From Ophthalmolycus amberensis (taxonomy: Eukaryota; Chordata; Actinopteri; Perciformes; Zoarcidae): 64,000 nt of DNA. Each line of letters starts with the position of its first letter. Within the stretch, counting starts at the first letter, position 1. Below, piece after piece: positions 42,001 to 54,000 of the stretch. Made by a program: the position numbers and the translations under genes. The stretch lies in contig JAFEUB010000846.1 in NCBI GenBank assembly GCA_024529925.1, forward strand, positions 2,780,501-2,844,500. Reading direction: 5' to 3'. Under the pieces are notes generated by a model. That model saw nothing but the letters and a program-made list of their open reading frames with translations, made no database searches and was not told the origin of the DNA.

Positions 42001-45000
42001 AGTTGAACTTGCTTGTGATGGTGAGTAGAGGGGTAAACATACTTTGTCATGGTCACGTATCGAGAATCATTTATTTCCATTAGCTTACGTTCTGATATTG
42101 ACATTTGAGTCAGAAGTTACATGTAGTACTTGTGAAAGGTATACTATAAAACCTGGCCATACAGGATAGCGACAGCATATCAATTACGCCGTTATTATAA
42201 TCGTTACCAGCCATGGAAGCAAATGAGCTCACTGTCTGTCTTTGAGAAACCTGACCGTGAATATTCTGTATTTTCGTTTATTTTTCCCCGCTTTGTTGTC
42301 TGTGTGAAAAGGCATTTATGAAAGTTACAAAAGATGTGAGTGTGTGTGTTTCTATCAAGGAAGACTTACCCTCACTGCTCCACCAAGAAGTGGAGGAGGG
42401 TGAGTTAGAAGGTACTCCGTGGCCTGCTCCATGGTGCTGGTGTTCAGTAGGGCCTCCATGGCATGCTCTCTTGAGAAACCCATATCCATCAGCTAAAACA
42501 CCAAACAAAGAGGTGAAGAAGCATTTTTTACTACAGTTACCAGAGATGGTGACAAGAGTAAAGACCAAATATCAATAAGGGGGGATTATGAGGCTCAAAT
42601 TATGACATATAGTGAGGGGAAAGTCAGACACTTGCTATCATTAAGGAGGACGAGGAGACATTCTTCCACTCATCTTCCATTCTTTTTTGGAATAATGAGT
42701 GCACACCACCTTTATAATGTCTATAAAACCCCCCAATATAACCACTTCCGTCACAACACTATCCTGATATTTGAAAATAAAAAAATAAAAATAACTTGCG
42801 GATCTCAATAATCCTCTCCGAATTGCTCCTTCCCTTTTCAATCCTACCTCTCTCTATTCCATACTGCTTCCCTCTCTCCTCAAAAAGTCTCCCACTCTCC
42901 CTGATGGCTCTTATACCTGCTGGAGCTGCTCCTGGCGGACCTGTTCGTTCCTCTCCCTCTCTCTGCACCTTCCCTGTTATAAAACAAATGGTGGCCCAGG
43001 ATTCAGTGCATCCAGAATATGAGTCAGGAAGCTTGGTAAATAAAGCACCTCTGTCTTAGTACGTTGCTTACAGGGCCATACAGATAGTGCCAATATACAA
43101 TTATGTAGTTACGTGCTGTCAAAACCTCCTGCAGTAGTGGCACAGCAAGTCATGAAAATAATGAGGCTGCAGCGACAAATCACAGCCTGTATGCAGAAAA
43201 CGTTGTCAAACCGCATACAACACAAAAAAATTGAATTTAATAAATATAGAAATACATACAATTTGTCACCAGTTGTTCCTGGACTATTAGGCCAGCATTA
43301 TGAAACCTGGTTCTAAACGGGAACCGATAAGACAGTAGCAAATACCTAGAGTATCGATAAGGTCCAGAGATAACTGTTCTGCTATCTGTACGTTAGAAGT
43401 TACGGAGTGAGATATCCGCACAAAAAAGCAGTGTTGCAAACCTCTGCTCTCCATCTCTGTGCCTGTCTCTGCATGAGGGGCGGAGTCGTGCTTTACTGAC
43501 ACACACACACACCGACTCCGGCTCGGTACAGTGTGCGACACACATCATGGCAGAGAGAAAAATAAGATCGAAGGGGTGGCTACATTTTACTCGAGTCGAT
43601 CCTGATAACTATCGTTGTCTAAAATGCAATAAAACTCACAAGACAGACCGGCAATACCAGCAATTTATCAAAACAATTGGCTAACACGCAAAACAGAAAT
43701 GTGCAGAAATGCACCATTTGACGAGCAGCCATCCATTCTCGTCCACTGCAGCCAACATCAGCGATGCCATACGGAGTTTGATAATAATAAAAGGCTAATA
43801 AATAACAGCCGATTGCTTAGATGCGACTGTATTTTAAGGATTTTTTTTACTTTTTGTAGATTGTCGGGCTGAGGCAGCTATTTGAATATTGTTTATTTTA
43901 CATATTTGTTGATTTATTTACATTTGTTGATGGCATTGAAATTGTTTAGTCTACAATAGTGAGTTATTTAAACATTGTCGCTGTTGCTGCTCAAGAATAA
44001 CTGTTTACATACGAATAATAAAGCAATGTCGATCTGTTTCTAATTAATTAAAATCCTAACGATACCCATTTGACAACGTGTTTACAAACAACATTAAAGC
44101 TACCACAAGGAACTTTTGGGTTGACTTTGGCAGTCCCTGTGGAGAAAAGTGGTAATATTTAGGAGCAGCAGATTTCCTTTAAAAAACCTCTTATTTTACC
44201 GCAGCAGGGTCTGACAGTCTTTCCCACATACCTGTGTAAGCTGGGCCTGGTTAACCTGGGGCTCACGGCGGGGGGTAGAAGTGGTTATATCCTCAGTTGT
44301 TCCAGTTCCTCCTCCTGTTCCTGATCCTCCTCCTGTTCCTCCACCGCCGCTGCCTCCTCCTGCTGCTGGTGCTGCCGGCACTGCAGGTGCTGTTCCAGCC
44401 GCGACTGGTGCCTCTCCACCTGTTGTCGATGCTCCAGTGGCTCCACTGGGTGCCAAAGAAACAGTGGAGGCCGCCTCGTCATCCGGGCGCACCGCCCCCT
44501 CTCTCTCCTTGGTCAGGCGCTCCTGAATTACAGGCTCCCCTCTCAGTATGTGGCAGAGGATGGCTAGCATTGATTCAGCCATCCGGCCTCCATACACCTT
44601 CAGTGGCTTTCTGTTCCACAGACTGCGAATGCAACTGAATGCAGCCTTGATTAAGAAGAGTGTGTTACAATAATAAAGCACCAACATACATTTATAGCAA
44701 ATCCTCCAACTCTCATCCCTAATTTGGAAATGCTAACAAACTATTCTTATATAAGAATGCATAAAGAGAATGGTGCATTTCAACAGGGTTTGAGTAGCAT
44801 ATTTACCATGTTCACAAGGAGTCCAAATGAACCAACTACTGCTGTGAACACTGTACTGCCTGTCCAAATGACCCATTTTGTTCCCAAAATTCTCAGAAGT
44901 TATTATCTACATTAAATATGATAAACATATATTGCGCTGTTACTGCAGTCAAAGAGTATCTCCAGACCAGCTCACTGGGTTTAGTCAGATCTCTGCTCAC

Positions 45001-48000
45001 TTGTGAAAGACCTCGCCGAGCCTAGATGGGTACCGCCTACATTAGATAACCTTTCACATCATTGTTATTATGCACCCCCGCGATTAATCAACTACTTTTG
45101 GGGAGTAGTAGTCAATGACTACTTAAAATGCAGCAGTTGTGAAAGCCCTACTGCGGTGTTATTTATGTTCATAACTTCTGAAATTTGCAGAATTCATGGA
45201 ACTTTTTCTGCATATCATTTTCTTATTCTTTTCTCTACATGGTATTAAAATGCAACAACAGAGAACAATCATTTTTGCTAAGAGAGCAGGGAAAATCTTA
45301 TGGCGTCCATCTTTTCTTATTTTCCTGGCAACTGTGCTCTCACAAGCTTACCCACTTGAATGCCACACATAATGTATAATTGACTTCCCATGTGGACAAA
45401 AGGCAAACTAAAAAGATTTATCTGAAGGCAGCAATTGCGTCATTTGATTTCTATAGCTAGGGGAAACTGACCTTCTGGGTGACTATGAGGAACCGTAGGG
45501 CACTGAACTGGGGCATGGTGGGTGTGACCCCAGGCATTTTAGCTGGCAGGGAATGGGGTGAGTCCAGCACAGTGCTTGGGTTCACCATCTTCTCCACCAG
45601 CATTAACCAAGCATCCAGGAACTCCCCTGTCCCATCTGGTAGATCAGTGTGCTCCAGACCCTCAGACACAGGCACCTTCCCACCCATCGACAGGGCCCAG
45701 TTAAATGTCCTGCACACAACCAATAAAACTCCCGTTTAACATAGAAATTTAAATTAAGAAGCAAAATGTTAAGATAAAAATACTGTTCTTGATATGTCAC
45801 TGCACATAATGAGACTTACTCAAATAAGGCATCATGACCCCCAGAGCAGAAGAACTTTTGCAACATAAGGTGGTAGGGGTACTTCCTCTCATCAAACAGC
45901 ATGGGGGATGTGAAGCCCACTGAGCAGATGAAGAAAGTCAGCCTGCCAGACAAAAAGTAAAGAATAAAAACAACACTCATATCACCTGTGTGTGCAAAGC
46001 AGATGTAACAATGGAAGTGGTCTCTTACCTGAAACGAGGCGTGGGTGTGTAGGGTGGGGGCTGCCAACTCAGACCCTTGGTGAGGAGCTTTGTCAGGGCA
46101 GAGGCAGTGGCCCGGGCAGCAGGCGTGGGGGTAGTGCCTGTGCTTGTGGCGTGGTGGGAGCGGCGTTGGCGCACTGGGGAGCCCACACACAGCTTCACCA
46201 GCAGGCCAAAGAGCTCAGCCAGAGCCCGCCCTAACCGAGATGAAGCTGGACAGACACATGAAGGTTAGTGCGAGACCATAAAACTCACAAGGATGTAAGG
46301 TAATTTAAGACATGTTAAAATATTAGAAAATATAAAAACTTGATTGGGACATAGAAATGAGCTCACCAGACAGTAGAGGTTTTATCTGTTTTATGCGGGT
46401 GGCCATAGCTGGGGTGAGTTTGGACTTGGCCTTCGGGTCTGTTGGGGTGGGTTCGTCCGTCTCCATGGGAGCCAAGGTGTCCCCATCTAGACCCATGCCT
46501 TCCAACAGTCCACCAGCAGTTGAATCCACAGTCACTGCCTCAGACTCTGTTAGATAAATGTAGAGGAGATTAAAGTGGTTGGTGGGTGTCCAGGTACATG
46601 GTGGTTTTCAGTGAACAAAGTTAAACGGTTGAATTACCAGTTCTCCTGGAGCCAGATGATGTGGTTGCTGCAGTGCTGCCAGATGGCTTCTCCTCTTTGG
46701 GTACCAGCTTCTGCATGTCGGCCTGGCCAAACTCGCATCCTGGAGGCAGACTGTTGGGCACAGGCGAGAGGTGTTACAGGATAACAGCTGATTGAACAGT
46801 TAAAAAAAGGAGGGTAAAGGAAAAGAAATTCACCTGTTAGGCGTGCACAGGGACAGCAGCACGGTGCTCTCCCATACCAGAGAGCAGTAGAGCTGACTCA
46901 GCTTGTTGAGAACACTCAAGCCCAGCTGGGAGCCCCACTGGTTGACTGAGATAGCTCTGATCTCACTCTGTTTAGAAAGAGAGCAGAAACATTCAGGGTG
47001 CTAAACCGTTCCGAGATGAAATATGAAGCCACCTCCATTAAGAAAATACATCCATATTTACCTGTCCTACTCTGCAAGTATGGACAAACATGAGGATGTA
47101 GGCATGCGCTGCAGTAAGAGCATGTAGCAGTGGTGTGGCACGGGCCGACAACGTCGGGTCAGTGACATGGCCCGCGTTAGCCAGTTCTCTGAGAAGGACG
47201 GATCCACCAGGCACCTCAATCGGTCGATGAAGTGGCTCCAGAGACGTCAGGATGCTGTCCAGTTGGCACAGGCCCTCCTGAAGTACCTTAGGCTCATGAG
47301 AGAGAGTCTAACGGGGAGAATTTTGGGGAAAACCAATCAGTCTAAATTCAGCAAACTATAGTTACCGTACTTTTCGGAATATAAGCCGATGCTTTTTACC
47401 CCACGCTTTGAGGCGTCGGCTTATAGTCCGGTGCGATTTATATACGGATTTTTCCGTAGCTTTCCTCCGCCAATACATTTAACATGAATATTGTAATGTT
47501 CCACTTACGAGTCGGAGACCGGGTCCTTGCAAGGGGTTTATTCACAGAAACCGTCGCTCTTATTGCCGAGCAACTCCCTCGAACATTATCCGTAAAGTGT
47601 GTTTTCCACAACAACAACCACAACTTCCGGTCTAACACAACATTTACTAGCTCCCGACACAGAACAGTTGCTACCAGCAACTACCAGCAACCCCTCTGCA
47701 CCAGCTGTTACTGACAGGGTCGCTACAATATGGATGAAGTACCTTTGACCTACCTCTCACTAGGACTGTTAACAAAAAAGGTTGAACGGAAAGATGCTTT
47801 TAACAGTACATGTCCGACTCACTAGCTTCTAAGCTAATTTTAACATTACCGCCAATGGGGAAATGCTAACCGCGATTAGCATTAGCGAATATATAATATA
47901 TCTTCGTACATCTTTTCATGCAGACATACTTACATTACAGACTAAGGTCTCTCAAGGCTACCAAACGAAAAGCAATGAGGCAATAACTGTTGTTGCTCAT

Positions 48001-51000
48001 AGCTCTGAATAGCTGTTGTGCTAGCAGCAACTGGCCAAGCCAGTTAGCCGTAAATGCTATTCAGAGCTACGAGCAACGTAGACACGCTGCATGAGAAGAG
48101 CAACTTTTTCTCAAGTCTGCCAGTGGATCCTCACAGCGTGGAGCAGTGTGAAAGAATCCACCATCACCAACGGGTTCCGAAAGGCTGGACTGCTGCGAGA
48201 TGAGGAAGACAGCGCAATGATGAGGACAGCGCACGCTCAGGGGCGGATTTGCCTTGGGAGCAAAGTGACACTGAGGGTGCAGACGAAAGACGGACTGAGT
48301 GCAACGAAGCAATTCTGAGGCGGTTTAATTCCGACACTGAAGAAGAGGACTTCAATGGTTTTAGTGCACAGGAGGACGATGGTGACAGCGATCAATAGCG
48401 ATCCTGTGTCGATCCAGCCACTTTCCGGCTCGGATCAGAGGGATTACCGGTACCGTAAGCCACTTCCCGGCTTGGACCTGTGCGGAGCGCGTGGAGACGC
48501 CTCCTAGTTGACTTATTACCGTTTTTTCCTGTTTTTTCCAGTTCTACAAAACTTGTTCTACAAAACTTGTTCAAGAGTTTTTTTGTGTGGGTGTTTTTGT
48601 GTGCGTGTTTTTGAGTGAGAGAAATAAATCATCTTGGTTTGCAATATAACTCTGCTGTCCTGAGTCTGCATTTGGGTCCTTGAACACACCACATCATGAA
48701 CCGGTAGGTATGCCTGTATGAAGCATGAAAAGATATACGGTACAAAGGTGGATACAAAGATATATTATATTCTCTAATGCTAATCGCTAATGCTAATCGC
48801 TAATGATAATCGCAGGTAGCATTTCGGCTTATAGTCCGATGTGGCTTATATCAGTAAATATTCAGTTTTCTTCTCAAAATTAGAGGGTGGGGCCTATATA
48901 CCGGTGCGACTTATAGTCCGGAAAGTACGGTAATTTGACCTCATATATGAAAATAGTCAGTTGGCTACATCTGGCCCAGGTTATTGATGTTAATGTCCGT
49001 CGTTCCTGCTAGATAAATAAATAAATACAACAAAGATTGTGCTCACCAATATGGACTTGCAGACACCGGCCACAGCCTGGCAGGCAGCAGACGTGGGGAA
49101 GTCTATGGGCAAGTTGGGCAGGCCCAGAATAGAAACCAGAGGTAGCAGACCCTTCTGGCTGACAAACTCCTGACAGTGGTCATCTGTGGTGTTGTTGCTT
49201 AGAATGGATTCCACAAACTTCATCTAGAAAACATGTGCATCGCAAATCAGTGACTGAACTGTGAAATTAGTTGAGCAGTGTCTCCATTAATAACCAAGAC
49301 TGTGGCGGCCCGCCAAAGTCTATTTTGCCCCGTCACGGTTTCATAATGAACCAAAAATTATTTTAGCTTCACAATAGGAGAGCTGTCTGGCCCTCTCCAG
49401 GCGCATTTACAACACAGCGCTGCGCATTGCCTGGCTTTAGTTCGGCTCAGAAAGTGAAACTGAGCTCTGCTTTATAGCTTGGAATATTTCCCAACATGCC
49501 CATAACCATACTAAAACTGTTAAAGAAATCACACTCACCACATTCAGGATATAATCCATTAGAGGAATGGGTATCCGCTCCTCAGTGCCCACGACCCTGC
49601 AAGAATTCAATCATCAGCATTAAAAAATAAAACATCTGCAATCTAGTTGACTGACTTGAAGAAAATCAAAGTCTGTAAAGAGTTGTTCTATTCTATTGCG
49701 TTATGAACTCAGCGTCATACAGTTCAAGTGGCACTGACTGTCTGGTGCTCTCTGCTTCCCCCTGCTGCTGGCTGAATGTGTGGAGGGCCTCCTCTTCCTC
49801 TTCGTCCTCACTTGAAGCTTCTTCAGCAGCGTGGCTGGAGCGTGCTGGTGGCACCGCCACAGTGCCATCTGCTTTCTGGATAGACGGTTTCTGGCAGATG
49901 TACTCGGGGGCTCGACCTAGGTTGCAGATCTCCTCCAGTAACTGGAAAGACAAATGTGGCTTTAATTATCCTGCAAAACCATGTGGCTAGAAGACTAGAA
50001 AGATCGCTTGTGAAGGAAGATACGCTACCTTAATAATGGCAGTAGTAGCATCAGTCTTCAAAGTGGGCTGGTGCCTCATGAGCTCATCCACAGCACTCCC
50101 CAAATTGGATGCAGTGTCACCTGATGCCGAAGAAAGAACATGTCATCCACTCAAGCACGTTCCACAGATGAAGATCTCAATAACACAACACATACACTTT
50201 AACTTACCCAACGGGTCTGAGCTGCGCCGCCGTCGCATGGCAGGCAGGTAGTCGGGGGACAAAAGCACTTTGAAGAGGCGCTCAAACGGCTGGCACTGAA
50301 CGAAGGAGTGCAGGCCTCTCGCGTTCAGGCAGAGGGCGCTGAACACATTAGGGAGAGAACCCAACACCTCACGGGTAGCAGGAACCTGGGCAGAGACAGT
50401 GAAAAAAATATATAGAATTAACACAAACTTTCCAGTTTTCTAGGACCCAACATCAACCTGCGCCTTTTAGCAGTGCTGGCTCACGTTGTGACCCTTTTAC
50501 AGAAAACTCGATGACCTGCGTTTTTGCCGTCAAGTCATTTTAACATGCCATAACCAGACCTGGGTCGGCCAATGGACAACACAAATTGCACACAGGGATT
50601 CAGGTATGTTTATAGGGATGTACATTTAATGAATGCATCCACAGGTTTAAAACCTGATCTATTGCCAGAGGGCAACCCCTTTACACTGAAAGTCAACCAT
50701 TATCCAAAGCAAATGAAGAGCTGAGCGCAATGTCTCTTAGCCATCTCTGAAATACTAGTCACATTATAGTAACAATTTCAGATGATCTAATTCAGTACAG
50801 GTGCTGAGACAATGAGAGAAAATGAAACTGATAATATTGAACTGGTGTTAACTGTCAGATACAAAAGGAGGAGACAGGAAAACAGGCAGCACACAAGGGA
50901 AGTGCTGGACACTCACATCTTTGATGAGAAGGGCGTGCAGCATGACATCAGTGAGACCGTTATCCTGCAGGGAGGAGAGCAGGGATGGCTCCTGGAACAC

Positions 51001-54000
51001 AAACACCGTCACAACCTCCGTCGCTACAAACCCAAAAGATGGAGACAACAGCGAGAGGAAAAAGAAAAAAGGAGATCATAATCCATAACAATCACAACAC
51101 ATTTAACATAGCATTAATAAGCAAACAGACATTTCATTACATTCATTTCTCCAGTTAAATATGACATGTCTGTAGTCAAGTGAGAGCACTTTGCTCAGTC
51201 AGAAGAGGCTACTGTGAACTCACCCAAGAGGAACAGTGAAGGGCCGTAATACTCTGCATTACTGATGATATGCTTGAGTGAGGTAGGCAACGACCCATCC
51301 ATTACTTTATGAGAAAAAGAGGGTACATGTACACATTAACAAACAACATTTGCATTGTGAAATCTTCGGATAACAATGTATTAACCTGTTCACCATGTAT
51401 AAACAAGATTAATACAAAACCCTTGATCTCAAAGGTATCCAACAAGTAAGAGAATTGCCAGTGACTCACCATGGCGGATACCATCAGAAAAGGCAGGGTC
51501 CTGGATTGCTTTCTTCAAGAAATTGAGCATCGACTTTAACAGCGCTGCCCTCTGGGGTATACACTGCATACCTAGAGAGACAGAGTGGCATAGTGACGAC
51601 AGAGGACAATAGTGACATGTGTTTGGGATTTGTTTTCTGTGCGTTTGCTGTGAGTACCTGCACGGGGCGCGTTAGAAGCACTGGTCTGTGCTCGGAGGTC
51701 CGCTTCTGGTCTGGAACCAGAAGACGTGGACGGTCCAGGGCTGCTTTCCATGGCAACCTCTGACACTGAGAATACATAATGTTGGCAAATCAACACAACA
51801 GCCAGGGGATTCTTTCTTATTTGGCGATATTGACGAATAGCCTAGAATGTAAATTACAGCCTTGACTTATAGATATGAATTTATAAAGGTGAGTGACTTA
51901 CTCTCCATGTCTGTGTCCATGTCTTCAGACTCGTTAGCTGTGCTAGGCCTCTGGATCTTTGGCTTGATGACAAAGGGGCACTCTTTCCTTGACAGGTCCA
52001 CCTCATGCTACACAGCGAGATGGAGAGAGTGATGAAGGGAAGAACGAGTGAGACCAGAGGTTTAGCAGAGCTTTCAGTGACTCTGTAGCGGAAGGCTGCC
52101 GCATCAGGAATGAGAAAGCAAAGTGCATAAACCAACCTCTAGCCTGGAGATAAAAATGGTAAGGCCGCTGTGGGACTGAAAGGCAGCCATGTCAAGGTTG
52201 GTGATGAGGTCCACGACCCGCACTGCTCGCGTCACAAAGGTGATCTGGTCCTGCTCATCACCCAGAAACTTGATAACCTACAAAGTTAGATAATAAAACG
52301 TCAGACTTAATAAAAAGAAAAAGAAAGAAAAAAACACAATTGGTAATGACGTATTGGTAGGTTGAGAATATACCTTCAGGAGGGCTTCCATCATGCCACA
52401 GGACACAAGGGCTTCCCCTCCAGCATCATAGCTAGCCAAGTGGTAGAGGAATGAGAAGAGCGCAGTGGCAAACTGGTGCGGGTAGGGTTCCATCAGAGGG
52501 TCTAGGAAAAAGAAAAATGTAATGTTAACAAACGAGCTTCAACTTGAAATGTCCCACTATCTTGTGCATCACACACTAAACTGTGACACAAAAAGTTCTG
52601 GCTGCAATCTCACCGATCATTGCTTGAATGCAGTTGCGCACCAACACAGGCAGGAAGCCATGGTAGGAGGCAGTGCCGGTGCAGTCGATGATGTTGGAAA
52701 GCTTGGGCGTCCTCTCCAGATGGACAATCGAAGTTAAAGTGCGCAAAGACGCTGCCTTGATATCCTGAAGAACAAAATCAAATTCAGCATTTCAGAAAAC
52801 TGAACACTAAAAAGGGACTTTGAGACTTCTGCCTCGACACTGTACAGTACACAAATTAGGGTAATCTAAACGTAATCTTGGCTGCAAAAGATGTCTAATG
52901 TAATTTTACAAATAGAGTGCTACTACTAATGTGTCATAGGAAGTTAGTGTCATGACATTAAGCAGAAAAAGCAAAAGTCTTTCTTACCACAAGCTGTTTG
53001 TCTGTAATCTGTAATACATCCACCAGCTCTTCGATCAAGCCGTTATACAGAATACTGTTGGCCGACTCTTGGAGTGCATTTGAATACACTGCAAAGAAAG
53101 AGAAAACATCAGGAGTTCAAACTTTGAACAAAACCCTTTGTCCCTTTATCTTGGGAAGAAGGCTTCTACTCACCCAGTATAGAGATAGCATGCAGGCGGG
53201 CCTGCACAGCCTGCAACCTCTTCTTGTGATTTGAGAAACCATGGGCCAGTCGAATGTGTGTGAACAGCAAGGTCTGCTTGTCTTTAGGGATGTTGTACAT
53301 CACAGTCAATGACTCCATGATCTCAAATGGGCTCTCTGAAATCTAAGAGATGCAGAACATGTGTAGGATGAAGAACTCACGGTATTGTTGCTCAACTGTT
53401 AATGACAATCATATTGATATGATAATTTGACTGTACCTTGTCAAGCTGCTCGATGTGAATATAGTGTAGTGTGTTACTACTTGTCTGCAAGGGAAAGGAG
53501 TTCAGAAAGGTTAGGGAAGAAGGCGAGTCATCAACATAGTATTCCAAAAATATTTTCTGGTTTTATTACAGAATGACTGCATGAATAAATATCTTGGTCT
53601 TTACCTTCCTCTCTACTTTTACCTCGGGGCCCGGTTCAGCGTAAAACTCAAAGTGCAGTGTGGTGGCACTGGGCGGGTACTTCTGCTTATGTACCATCAG
53701 GGGGCAGCAGAGTCAGGGACAATAGTTTACATATAGCGGTTAATTACCGTAGTCTCGTTTGACAGCCTTTATTCATCAACATAAAACAAATAGTCCCATA
53801 GCTGTAGGTAGTTGATAGACGATTATTTAACAGCACACTGTAAAATTCTTACCGTCATAAGCAGATCCCTGCAGCACTCAGCCAGACCAAAGCCATTCTC
53901 CTTTCCTCCCCAGCTCTACAGAAGGAAACAAAGAGACTAAACAATACAGCTCTTCCTCTTGAGAGACAGCTGGAATCATGGTAATAGGAAAACAATGGCG

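Noticed and set aside
44281..44638. Pro-rich and Leu-rich plus-strand open frames
   Set aside because: Antisense shadows of the Gly-rich repeat in huwe1 exon 30.
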